DNA from: 630D-37 sp037478835
GTDB taxonomy: Bacteria > Chloroflexota > Anaerolineae > Anaerolineales > Villigracilaceae
Assembly: GCA_037478835.1 (NCBI GenBank)
Contig: JBBFLV010000002.1
Location: 310,001-374,000 of the forward strand
Direction of reading: 5' to 3'
Length of the DNA stretch: 64,000 nucleotides
The position numbers and the translations under genes were made by a program. Positions 50,368 to 58,553 of the stretch are shown in pieces. Under the pieces are notes generated by a model. That model saw nothing but the letters and a program-made list of their open reading frames with translations. It did not search any database and was not told where the DNA came from. The stretch's first letter is position 1. The number at the start of each line of letters is the position of its first letter.

Positions 50368-51850
50368 GGTCACGCTTGCGCCGAAGGTCGTCGAGCCGAC
50401 GATCTTTGAACTTTCTTCCCCCGGTCGGATCGGTGTGTCCTTCCCGGAACCGGACGTGCCGCTCAGCGATCTGCCCTCCGATCTCCTGCGCACCGATCTG
50501 CCCCTACCGGAGCTGGCCGAAGTGGATGTGATCCGTCACTTCCTGCGCCTTTCGCATTTCAATTACAGCGTGGATGGCGGGTTTTACCCTCTCGGCTCGT
50601 GCACGATGAAATACAACCCGAAGATCAACGAGGATATGGCGCGCCTGCCGGGTTTCCTCTTTGCCCATCCCTTGCAACCCATTGAGACGGTGCAGGGAAG
50701 CCTGGCGCTCATGTACACGCTGCAGGAGTGGCTGAAAGAGATCAGCGGTATGGCGGCTGTTTCGCTTCAGCCGGCGGCCGGCGCCCACGGCGAGTTGACC
50801 GGCGTCTTGATCATGCGCGCCTATCACCGCGATCGCGGCGATCACAAGCGCGTCAAAATGCTCATCCCCGATTCGGCGCATGGCACCAACCCGGCTTCTT
50901 CGGGAATGGTCGGTTTGCAGGTCGTGCAAATTCCCTCCGATGCCCGCGGCAATGTCGACCTGCAAGCGCTCAAGGCCCAGTGCGATGATACCGTGGTCGG
51001 GCTGATGCTCACCAACCCGAATACGCTCGGGCTCTTCGATGAAAACTTGGAAGAGGTCATCCGCACCGTCCACGAATGCGGTGGCCTGGTCTACGGCGAT
51101 GGGGCCAACCTGAACGCGCTGGTCGGCGTGATGCGTCCCGGTGATGTCGGGTTCGATATCCTGCACTTCAACCTGCACAAGACCTTCTCCACACCGCACG
51201 GCGGCGGTGGACCGGGTTCGGGTCCGGTGGGCGTGGCAGCGCACCTGGCCGATTACCTCCCCAGCCCGATCGTCGGCATCCTCGAAGAAGGGGATGAAGA
51301 GCTGGCGCCGCTCTTCGGCTTCATCCACCCGCCGCGCAGCATCGGGCGCGTCAAGGCCTTCCATGGGCATTTTGGGATGCTGGTGCGCGCCTATACGTAT
51401 ATTGCCATGCATGGTGCGGATGGGTTGCGTGCGGTGGCCGAAAATGCCGTGCTGAATGCCAACTACCTGCGCGTCCGTCTCCAGGATACCTATCGCATCC
51501 CCTATAACCGCATCTGCATGCACGAGTTTGTGGCCGAGGGGCGCTTCCCCGGCAGCGATGTGCGCGCGTTGGATATTGCCAAGCGCCTGATGGATTACAA
51601 CTTCCACCCGCCGACGAACTACTTCCCGCTCATCGTCCACGAAGCGCTGATGATCGAACCCACCGAGACCGAAAGCAAGCGCACGCTCGACGCCTTTGCC
51701 GACGCCATGCTCCAGATCGCCGAAGAAGCGCGCACCCAGCCGCAGCTGCTCCACGAAGCTCCCCACACCACGCCGTTCGGTCGGCTGGATGAGGTCCGAG
51801 CGGCTCGGGAGCTGGTGCTTTGCTGCTGGTTCCCGGAGGAGAGCCGCTAG
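50360..51850 (+). CDS. gcvPB: glycine dehydrogenase (decarboxylating), subunit 2
   Basis: 496 residues. The PLP lysine is Lys274 in FNLHKTFSTPHGGGGPGSG. Other conserved parts: PLGSCTMKYNPKINED, SLQPAAGAHGELTG, DSAHGTNPASSGMVG and the C-terminal HEFV. With GcvPA it makes the active P protein. Last gene of the operon, followed by an intrinsic terminator. No gcvT or lpd in the window, so those must be encoded elsewhere. Confidence 0.97.
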   Translation: MTEVTLAPKVVEPTIFELSSPGRIGVSFPEPDVPLSDLPSDLLRTDLPLPELAEVDVIRHFLRLSHFNYSVDGGFYPLGSCTMKYNPKINEDMARLPGFLFAHPLQPIETVQGSLALMYTLQEWLKEISGMAAVSLQPAAGAHGELTGVLIMRAYHRDRGDHKRVKMLIPDSAHGTNPASSGMVGLQVVQIPSDARGNVDLQALKAQCDDTVVGLMLTNPNTLGLFDENLEEVIRTVHECGGLVYGDGANLNALVGVMRPGDVGFDILHFNLHKTFSTPHGGGGPGSGPVGVAAHLADYLPSPIVGILEEGDEELAPLFGFIHPPRSIGRVKAFHGHFGMLVRAYTYIAMHGADGLRAVAENAVLNANYLRVRLQDTYRIPYNRICMHEFVAEGRFPGSDVRALDIAKRLMDYNFHPPTNYFPLIVHEALMIEPTETESKRTLDAFADAMLQIAEEARTQPQLLHEAPHTTPFGRLDEVRAARELVLCCWFPEESR

Positions 51851-51875
51851 CAGGTAGAGAACGCTCAAAAAACGA

Positions 51876-51910
51876 GGACACGAGAGATCTTCTCGTGTCC
51901 TTTTGTGTTT
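51876..51910 (+). terminator. intrinsic terminator of the gcv operon
   Basis: Perfect 10-bp stem GGACACGAGA / TCTCGTGTCC with a five-base loop and TTTTGTGTTT downstream, 25 bases after the gcvPB stop. Confidence 0.93.
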
Positions 51911-51940
51911 GTAGGACAAATGCTAGCATTTGTCCTACAA
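51909..51940. repeat. perfect 32-bp palindrome between convergent genes
   Basis: 16 bases TTGTAGGACAAATGCT are followed by their exact reverse complement, centred on TGCTAGCA. It can form a 14-bp hairpin and overlaps the 3' end of the glycosyltransferase gene. Neither side has its own T-tract beyond the loop, so it may be a transcription barrier or a dispersed palindromic repeat. Confidence 0.8.
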
Positions 51941-53176
51941 GTATCTCCTCCCCTTCCAGCGCACGCCGCGGCCGCTGAGGACGTTCCAGGCGGAGGTGAA
52001 CATCATGGCGGCGAAGAGGGCGGCACCGAGGGGGGTGAAGAGGATGCTCCGGCGTGGGATGCCCAGGTGCGTTGCCACCCGATGGCGCCAGAAGAGCAGG
52101 TAGAGCCAAACCAGCAAGGCTTGGAGCGGGACGAGCCAGCTCCAGGGCGTGGCACTCTTCCAGGCCCAGATCAGGCCGGCGATCGGCCAGAAGGGCAGCA
52201 AGAAGGCGGCAGAAAGGGCGAGCAACGCGCCAAAGGCTCCCAGGAGGAGCAGGGAGAGCCGATCGCGTAGTCCCAGGTAGATGTTCTTCGTCCATCCTTC
52301 CCAGATTTCGGCCAGCGAGGTGTACATGCGCGTTTCGGCCACGGCTTCGCCATCCACCAGTAGCAGCCGGTAGCCTTGCCCTTTGACGCGCTCGGCCAGC
52401 GCCTTATCTTCGACGATCGAATCACGAATGGCGGCATGCCCGCCCACCGCCTGGTAGACCGAGCGACGGATGAGGATAAACTGACCGTTGGCGATGGCAT
52501 CCGGGTAGCGTGGATCGTTGACCCGCCGCGGGGAAAAACCGACCGAAAGCGCGGTCAGGACGATCGGCTGGATGACCCATTCCCAGAAGCTTTCCAGCCG
52601 CTGACGGGTGAACAGGCTGAGCAGATCGGCCCCGTGGCGCACGGCCGCCGCATAGGCGACGGCGATCGCTGCCGGGTGCAGGCGCGTATCGGCATCCACG
52701 AAGCACAGCCATTCCCCGCGTGCTTGGAGGAAGCCCTGATGCAGGGCATGCGGTTTTCCGGCCCAGCCGGGCAGAAGCTCACAGCCCTGGATCACCCGCA
52801 GGCGGGCCGAGGGGCGGGGCGATCCGAGCTCAGGCGCCACCGCGGCCGGCTCAGCGGCGGTCGCGCCGGGTCCCTGCCCGTGTGCGCCGGCTTCGGCCTG
52901 CAGCTGCGCCAAAAGGCGCGGCGTCGCATCGGTGGAGCGATCGTCTACGACCAGGATTTCGAGGTTCGGATAGGTTTGTGCCAGCAAAGATTCCACGCAG
53001 GCACGGATGTTGCGTTCCTCGTTGCGCGCCGGCACGATGACGTTGATCAACGGATACGGTGGCGGCGGAAGCGGGTCCTCCGGCGCCAGGCGAATGTCCA
53101 GGTGGTATTGCGTGTGCAGCCAGGTGAGGATGGGAATAGCGACGATGAAGAGCAGGCCGGAAAGGAGCCAGATCAC
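51935..53176 (-). CDS. membrane-associated family 2 glycosyltransferase
   Basis: 413 residues from the GTG at 53176, chosen because it overlaps the upstream TGA (GTGA) and gives an N-terminal membrane helix (VIWLLSGLLFIVAIPILTWL). GT-A domain: VPARNEERNI, VVDDRSTDATP, FVDADTRLHP (DXD), and SIVEDKALAERVKGQG (catalytic Asp region). Three C-terminal hydrophobic segments follow. The layout resembles HpnB-, CrtQ-type and other lipid-modifying glycosyltransferases. The sugar and acceptor cannot be read. It is translationally coupled to the ABC exporter genes, suggesting a shared envelope or lipid substrate. Confidence 0.87.
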   Translation of the reverse strand: MIWLLSGLLFIVAIPILTWLHTQYHLDIRLAPEDPLPPPPYPLINVIVPARNEERNIRACVESLLAQTYPNLEILVVDDRSTDATPRLLAQLQAEAGAHGQGPGATAAEPAAVAPELGSPRPSARLRVIQGCELLPGWAGKPHALHQGFLQARGEWLCFVDADTRLHPAAIAVAYAAAVRHGADLLSLFTRQRLESFWEWVIQPIVLTALSVGFSPRRVNDPRYPDAIANGQFILIRRSVYQAVGGHAAIRDSIVEDKALAERVKGQGYRLLLVDGEAVAETRMYTSLAEIWEGWTKNIYLGLRDRLSLLLLGAFGALLALSAAFLLPFWPIAGLIWAWKSATPWSWLVPLQALLVWLYLLFWRHRVATHLGIPRRSILFTPLGAALFAAMMFTSAWNVLSGRGVRWKGRRYL

Positions 53177-55089
53177 GCTTCGAGCGCCTCCACCTGGGCA
53201 AATTGACTGTTGTAGAGCTCGGCATAGAAGCCGCCCTTGGCCAACAGCGATTCGTGGGTGCCCTGTTCGACGATATCGCCTTCGTTGATGACCAGGATCC
53301 AATCCGCATCGCGGATGGTCGAGAGCCGATGGGCGATGACGAAGCTGGTGCGGCCGTGCATTAGGCGGCGCATGGCCTCCTGGATGAGCAATTCGGTGTG
53401 AGTATCCACGGAGCTGGTGGCCTCGTCGAGGATCAGGATGGGCGGATCGGCCAGGAAGGCACGGGCGATGGTGAGCAGCTGCTTTTGGCCGGCGGAGATG
53501 TTGGTGGTTTCCTCGTTGAGCACCATCTGGTAGCCGCCGGGCAGCGAGCGGATGAAGTGATCGGCATGGGCGGCGCGGGCCGCGGCGATGACCTCTTCAT
53601 CCGAAGCCTCCGGACGGCCGTAGCGGATGTTTTCCAGGATTGTGCCGTTGAAGAGCCAGGTATCCTGAAGCACCATGCCGAATTGACGGCGCAGGTCGGC
53701 GCGGCGGAAGGTGCGAATATCCTGACCATCCACCAGGATCGCCCCATCATTGACATCGTAGAAGCGCATCAGCAACTTGACTAGGGTGGTCTTGCCGGCG
53801 CCGGTCGGACCGACGATCGCCACCCGTTGACCGGGCTGAATTTCGGCGGAGAAGTTGCGGATGACGATCTTCTCCGGCGTGTAGCCAAAGCGCACATTGC
53901 GGAATTCGACATGCCCGCGGGCGCGTTCGATGGTCACCGGCCGTTCGGGATCGGGGATTTCTTCCTCTTCTTCCAGGAACTCGAAGACGCGCTCGGCGGC
54001 CGCGGCCGTTTGCTGCAGCACGTTCGAGATGTTCGCCATCTGCATCAGGGGCTGGTTGAACGAGCGCACGTACTGAATGAAGGCCTGGATATCGCCCACC
54101 GTGATGCGGTTGAGCATGGCCAGATACGCCCCGCTGATCACCACGCCCACATAGCCCAGGTTGCCGATGAAGTTCATCATCGGCATCATGATGCCGGAAA
54201 GGAATTGCGATTTCCAAGCAGTGTTGTAGAGCACCGTGTTCAGCTCGCGGAAGGTGCGGATGTTGCGCGCTTCGGCATTGAAGGCTTTGACCTCGATATG
54301 CCCGCCGAACATCTCCTCGATGTGGCCGTTGACGTGTCCGAGGTAATCCTGCTGTTGGCGAAAGTAGCGCTGCGATCGGGTGACGATGAAACGCACTAGG
54401 CTGAGCGTGAGCGGGATCACCAGCAGCGCCACCAGGGTCATTTGCCAGGAAATGCTGAGCATCATCGCCAAGACGCCGATCACGCTGACGACGGAGCTGA
54501 CGATCTGTCCCAGGCTCTGGCTCAGGGTCTGGTTTACCGTATCCACATCGTTCGTCAGGCGGGAGAGCACCTCGCCGTGGCTGGTGCCATCGAAATAGCG
54601 CAAGGGCATGCGGTGTACTTTCTCGCTAATATCACGGCGCAGGCGATAGGTAATATCCACGGCCACATCGGCCATGATCCGACCCTGGATATAGGCCAGC
54701 AGGCCGGAAAGCACATACAGGCCAAGCGCAGTGAGCAGAATACGGCCGATGGCGGCGAAATCCACGCCACTGCGCGTGCCGGCGATCTGTCCCATCAGAT
54801 CCTCAAACAGGCGGGTGGTGGCATTGCCCAAGATTTTCGGGCCGAAGATCTGAAAAGCCGTGGAAGCGGCGGCGAGCAAAATTGCCAGGGTGAGCATCCA
54901 GCGATAGGCGCCGAGATAGGCGAGCAGCTTGCGCATCGTGCCTTTGAAATCGCGTGCCGATTCGCCTTTCATCATTGCCATCGGGCCACCGTGCCCGAAC
55001 GGGCCGCGCGCCCCGCCCGGACCACCCATCGGTCGCGGCGGCATGGCCGGGCGAGCGCCGTTTCCACCCGACGTTCGATTCTCACTCAT
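53173..55089 (-). CDS. ABC exporter half-transporter, subunit B of a pair
   Basis: 638 residues. An N-terminal Gly/Pro/Met-rich tail is followed by six helices of the exporter membrane domain, then the nucleotide-binding domain with Walker A GPTGAGKTTLVK (~430), Q-loop, a non-standard signature ISAGQKQLL and Walker B ILILDEATSSVD. The signature has SAGQ instead of SGGQ, typical of heterodimeric exporters in which the two composite ATP sites differ. It overlaps the partner gene by 4 bases. Substrate is unknown: drug or lipid export. Confidence 0.93.
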   Translation of the reverse strand: MSENRTSGGNGARPAMPPRPMGGPGGARGPFGHGGPMAMMKGESARDFKGTMRKLLAYLGAYRWMLTLAILLAAASTAFQIFGPKILGNATTRLFEDLMGQIAGTRSGVDFAAIGRILLTALGLYVLSGLLAYIQGRIMADVAVDITYRLRRDISEKVHRMPLRYFDGTSHGEVLSRLTNDVDTVNQTLSQSLGQIVSSVVSVIGVLAMMLSISWQMTLVALLVIPLTLSLVRFIVTRSQRYFRQQQDYLGHVNGHIEEMFGGHIEVKAFNAEARNIRTFRELNTVLYNTAWKSQFLSGIMMPMMNFIGNLGYVGVVISGAYLAMLNRITVGDIQAFIQYVRSFNQPLMQMANISNVLQQTAAAAERVFEFLEEEEEIPDPERPVTIERARGHVEFRNVRFGYTPEKIVIRNFSAEIQPGQRVAIVGPTGAGKTTLVKLLMRFYDVNDGAILVDGQDIRTFRRADLRRQFGMVLQDTWLFNGTILENIRYGRPEASDEEVIAAARAAHADHFIRSLPGGYQMVLNEETTNISAGQKQLLTIARAFLADPPILILDEATSSVDTHTELLIQEAMRRLMHGRTSFVIAHRLSTIRDADWILVINEGDIVEQGTHESLLAKGGFYAELYNSQFAQVEALEA

Positions 55090-57308
55090 ACCAAAGCCTC
55101 CTTCAACTGTGATAAAGCAATATCCCGATACACGGCACAGGTTTCCATCAGCTCCTCGTGCGTTCCCATGCCGATCAAACGACCCTCATCCAGCACTAGA
55201 ATCCGATCGGCGTCCTTGATCGTCGCCACGCGCTGCGAAACGATGAAAAGCGTGCTCTCTGCCAGGTACTTCTTCAGGGCGCGGCGCAGAGCGAGGTCGG
55301 TCTTGTAATCCAGCGCCGAGAAGCTATCGTCGAAGATATAGATCGGCGCCTGCCGCACCAGGGCTCGGGCAATGGCGAGACGCTGTCGCTGCCCGCCCGA
55401 AACGTTGGTGCCGCCCTGAGCAATCGGCGCCGCAAGCCCTTCCGGACGGGAGGCAACGATCTCGCGACCCTGGGCAATTTCCAGCGCCCGAAGCAGGACC
55501 TCTTCGGCCGCCGACTCATCTCCAAAGCGCAGGTTGCTCTCGATCGTGCCGCTGAAGAGATTGCTCTTTTGCGGCACATAACCGATCTTCCTCCGTAGGT
55601 CGCTCTGGCGCACCTGACGGATGTCAATCCCATCGATCAGGATGGCGCCATCCGTCACGTCGTAAAAGCGCGGGATCAACCGCACCAAGGTGGATTTACC
55701 CGATCCGGTCGTGCCGATAATGCCGATCGTCTCCCCCGGCCGGGCGATGAAGGAGATGTTGTGCAAAACGTCCTCCTCCGCACCGGGGTAACGGAAGGAA
55801 ACATTGCGGAATTCGATCTCGCCACGGAACGGTTCCGGCCATTGGCGCGGCGAAGGAGGATCTTGAATGCTCGGTTGGGTTTCCAGCACTTCGGCAATGC
55901 GTTCCCCGGAGACCGAAGCGCGCGGCAGGACGAGGAACATCATGGACATGAACATAAAGGCGAAAAAGATCTGCATGGTGTACTGCATGAAGGCCATCAT
56001 ATCGCCCACCTGCATGCGCAGCTCGGCCACCCGATGCGCGCCCACCCAGAGCACCAACACGGTCACCGCGCTCATCAGGAACATCATCAGGGGCATCATA
56101 ATGACCATCACGCGGTTGACGAACAGGTTCACCTGGGTCAGCTCACGGTTGGCCTGGTCAAAGCGCCGGCGCTCGAATTCCTGCCGGTTGAAGGCGCGCA
56201 CTACCATCATCCCGGTCAAGTTCTCGCGCATGATGCGGTTCAGATTGTCTATCAAAGTCTGGATCAGCTTGAAGCGCGGCAGGGTGATGGAAAAGACGCC
56301 CAGGATGATGCTTATCAGGACCACGATCATCAAGCCGATGATCCAGCCCATGGAAGGCGCGGTGCTCAGGGCGCGGATCATCCCGCCGATGGCCAGGATC
56401 GGCGCGTAGAAGACCAGGCGGATGATCAGCATGGTCACCATTTGCAGCTGGGAAACGTCGTTGGTGGCGCGGGTGATCAGGGAAGCGGTGGAAAAGCGCT
56501 CCATCTCGGCCATGCTGAATTCGGAAACGCGCACGAAGAGCGCCTCGCGCAGGTCACGGGCGGCGCCGGCTGCCACGCGCGCCGAGATCAGCCCCACTGT
56601 AATGGTCAACAGCGCCGAGAACAGGGTGAGCAGGAGCATCACCCCACCCATGCGGAAGAGATAGGTGCGCTGCAAGCGGTTCAGGTCCACGCCCAGGGCT
56701 TGGTATTCGGCCTTCACTGCGGCCAGGCTGATCTGTTCCAGCATGTTCTCCCCCAGCGTGTCGAAGCGCTGACGGAAGCCGGCGAGCAGGTTCTCACGCA
56801 TCGTTGGCGGGAGGGTTTCCAATGCCGCGAAAAGGTCGCGACCCGGCGGCAGGGGAGGCAAATTCGCTCCCATTTGCTTTGCCATCTGTGCGGCCAAATC
56901 GGGGTTTTCCTGGGCGCGCTGCAGGAACGAAGCGATGGATAAGGCGCGGCTCAGAGCCGGCCGCAGGTCCGGCGAGGGTGCTTCGGCCAGCACGTAGAGC
57001 GTTTGTGCTTCCAGACCGGCGTAGCGCTCTTGCAATTCGGCAATCTCGGACGCCGAGGCCTGCCGATAGGTCTTTTCCAGCGCGGCTTGCTCTGCAGGGC
57101 TGAGGAAAAGCTGCAGGCGCCGGTAGGTCTGCTCGCTCAGGAATTCGGGGATGGGAGTGGCTACCCCTCCTTGCTGAATACCGATATTGACGATCTTGGA
57201 GAGGTAATCCGGCAAGGCCAGGTCTACGTTGGCTTGGATGAACAGTAAGAGGATCGCCAATGCGATCGGCAGGGTGTAACGTCGGATGTAAGGGAAAAGT
57301 CGAAGCAT
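55086..57308 (-). CDS. ABC exporter half-transporter, subunit A of a pair
   Basis: 740 residues from the ATG at 57308; the frame remains open far upstream but that part is antisense to marR and is rejected. After TM1 there is a ~150-residue extracytoplasmic insertion (~50-200) of mostly helical sequence (LSPAEQAALEKTYRQASASE, AEAPSPDLRPALSRALS), unusual relative to standard exporters. NBD: Walker A GTTGSGKSTLVR (~533), signature NVSGGQRQRLAIARAL and Walker B IYIFDDSFSALD, where Asp replaces the catalytic Glu (DDS), as in the degenerate site of heterodimeric ABC exporters. Its partner is the next gene. Confidence 0.93.
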   Translation of the reverse strand: MLRLFPYIRRYTLPIALAILLLFIQANVDLALPDYLSKIVNIGIQQGGVATPIPEFLSEQTYRRLQLFLSPAEQAALEKTYRQASASEIAELQERYAGLEAQTLYVLAEAPSPDLRPALSRALSIASFLQRAQENPDLAAQMAKQMGANLPPLPPGRDLFAALETLPPTMRENLLAGFRQRFDTLGENMLEQISLAAVKAEYQALGVDLNRLQRTYLFRMGGVMLLLTLFSALLTITVGLISARVAAGAARDLREALFVRVSEFSMAEMERFSTASLITRATNDVSQLQMVTMLIIRLVFYAPILAIGGMIRALSTAPSMGWIIGLMIVVLISIILGVFSITLPRFKLIQTLIDNLNRIMRENLTGMMVVRAFNRQEFERRRFDQANRELTQVNLFVNRVMVIMMPLMMFLMSAVTVLVLWVGAHRVAELRMQVGDMMAFMQYTMQIFFAFMFMSMMFLVLPRASVSGERIAEVLETQPSIQDPPSPRQWPEPFRGEIEFRNVSFRYPGAEEDVLHNISFIARPGETIGIIGTTGSGKSTLVRLIPRFYDVTDGAILIDGIDIRQVRQSDLRRKIGYVPQKSNLFSGTIESNLRFGDESAAEEVLLRALEIAQGREIVASRPEGLAAPIAQGGTNVSGGQRQRLAIARALVRQAPIYIFDDSFSALDYKTDLALRRALKKYLAESTLFIVSQRVATIKDADRILVLDEGRLIGMGTHEELMETCAVYRDIALSQLKEALV

Positions 57309-57318
57309 AGGTTTCCGT

Positions 57319-57789
57319 TCAGATTCGTGGGGAATCGATGGGAGAAGCAACCGGTTGATCCAGGGATTGTGCTTTTTCCAGGAGCAATCGGATGGCGGCC
57401 TCCACCTGCTCTTGCTCTTGCGGCGTGAGCAGGTCCACCAGCTCGGCCAGCCAGCCTTGGCGGGCGGCCATGGCCTCGCGCACGATGGCGTGGCCAGCTT
57501 CGGTAAGCTGCACCACCTTATTGCGCCGATCGCGTGGGTCCTCGCTGCGCAGGGCCAATCCCTGCTGCACCAGGCGGTCAAGCAGCTGACTGGCGGCGGC
57601 GCTGGTCACGCCCATCTCCTCACCGAGCTCGGAAATGCCGCAGCTGCCGCGATGGTGAATGCGGAAGAGGGCATTCAGCTGGGGGAGGGAATAGTTGTGC
57701 TCGCGGGCATAGAGCATAAAATTGCGCATGGAAAAACGCATCACCACGCGCAGCCACTCGTGAAGGGTTTCCAGCAAGGGGGGAGACAT
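57319..57789 (-). CDS. MarR-family transcriptional regulator
   Basis: 156 residues with the winged-helix MarR fold: LPQLNALFRIHHRGSCGISEL, GVTSAAASQLLDRLVQQGLA as recognition helix region, and the wing RSEDPRDRRNKVVQLTEAG. It sits 10 bases upstream of the ABC subunit A gene and probably represses its own operon until a ligand, often an exported compound, is bound. First gene of marR-ABC-ABC-GT2. Confidence 0.93.
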   Translation of the reverse strand: MSPPLLETLHEWLRVVMRFSMRNFMLYAREHNYSLPQLNALFRIHHRGSCGISELGEEMGVTSAAASQLLDRLVQQGLALRSEDPRDRRNKVVQLTEAGHAIVREAMAARQGWLAELVDLLTPQEQEQVEAAIRLLLEKAQSLDQPVASPIDSPRI

Positions 57790-57835
57790 TCGCGCTCCTT
57801 AAAAGTTTAGTGGGGAAAGAAGTTAAGTTGGTTGA

Positions 57836-57864
57836 AATATAAAGCGTTGTTCGGTATTTGTCAA
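57836..57864 (-). promoter_or_regulatory. promoter of the marR-ABC operon
   Basis: Minus strand TTGACA (57859-57864), 17-base spacer, TATATT (57836-57841), about 47 bases before the marR ATG. Just downstream, TTCAACCAACTTAACTT contains imperfect repeats that could bind MarR; that is speculative. Confidence 0.8.
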
Positions 57865-58530
57865 GGGGAGGTTTCTTGCGATGGGGTGGTTGTTCTCTGT
57901 GCTGGGTATATTGGACAGGATTGACGGGATTTACAGGAAAAATATGATGAAAAGATGAGAGAACTACAGGGGTTGGACTTCATGAGATAAGGGGAGTGTG
58001 GTTTTGTGGGTTTTGATTAGTAGAGGGCTGATGTAAGGACATGAGGTTGGGACAAGCAAAGAGGAGCCTTCAGGTGTAAACTTGTTGTCAAACAAATCAC
58101 GTCTTTCAACCAAAGGAGGCTCCTCATGAAGAGGTCCATCCCGTTTTTACAGTTCTTCCAATCTCTCTTCGATGATCCATAGGGCTTTTCATCGTCTTAA
58201 GCACGAGTCTGCCAATGACATGATACTCGGCGTGGAGTATCCAGGTTTGCTGTTTCGGGTTGAGAATGGCTCCGGCAACCCTGTAGCACAAGAGCCCATC
58301 TTGTGTACCGCTCGGCGCGAAAATCTTCCTAAATCTTGTCCGCTTTCTTGGTGCAATTAGAACAATGAAAAGCCCTACTTCAGGTTTGGGTATTGACATT
58401 TGGATGATATTTGAGTATGCTGTAAATAATCATGTTCTTGGTGTTTAGATGGATCACAACACGATTGTAACGTTTTTTGACGATTGCAAGATATAGGCTG
58501 TTATGGAGAAGATGTCCATCTAAACAACCG
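57865..58530. other. gene-poor region left of the cassette array
   Basis: No complete gene is supported. A strong AAAGGAGG site precedes an ATG at 58126, but the frame stops after 18 codons (MKRSIPFLQFFQSLFDDP), so this is at most a truncated coding remnant, possibly of a transposase start. A short open frame on the minus strand (58124-58399) is not convincing. The 58180-58377 element and the left recombination-site candidate at 58441 are listed separately. Confidence 0.5.
58180..58377. mobile_element. possible small inverted-repeat element (MITE-like)
   Basis: A perfect 13-bp inverted repeat, TAGGGCTTTTCAT (58180-58192) and ATGAAAAGCCCTA (58365-58377), bounds 198 bases with no supported gene. 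No target-site duplication is obvious. Only one copy is visible in the window. Confidence 0.35.
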
Positions 58531-58536
58531 TTGGGC
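58441..58536 (+). other. left-end recombination site candidate (attI-like or degenerate attC)
   Basis: The R'-type core CCGTTGGGC ends at 58536, with the crossover expected after G58530. Upstream, GTTTAGATGGA (58443-58453) is repeated inverted as TCCATCTAAAC (58514-58524). No matching R'' box is visible on its left side. Parts (GTTATGGAG, CTAAACAA before the core) are reminiscent of attI sites, but no intI lies to the left within this window. It could equally be an eroded attC. Confidence 0.5.
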
Positions 58537-58553
58537 GGGCTGATTGTTGTGAG

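Noticed and set aside
50504..51919. 471-codon minus-strand open frame opposite gcvPB
   Set aside because: Antisense shadow of a gene with an intact PLP site; the translation resembles no family and there is no initiation signal.
55761..56942. 393-codon plus-strand open frame opposite the ABC subunit A gene
   Set aside because: Antisense to a complete exporter; the His/Gln/Asp-rich translation is typical of a reverse-frame artefact.
58126..58182. Transposase start codon with a strong ribosome site
   Set aside because: The frame closes after 18 codons and no further transposase sequence follows in any frame, so a mobile-element gene cannot be supported.
58124..58399. 91-codon minus-strand open frame
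   Set aside because: No recognisable domain, no clear ribosome site, and it spans an inverted-repeat element; judged non-coding.
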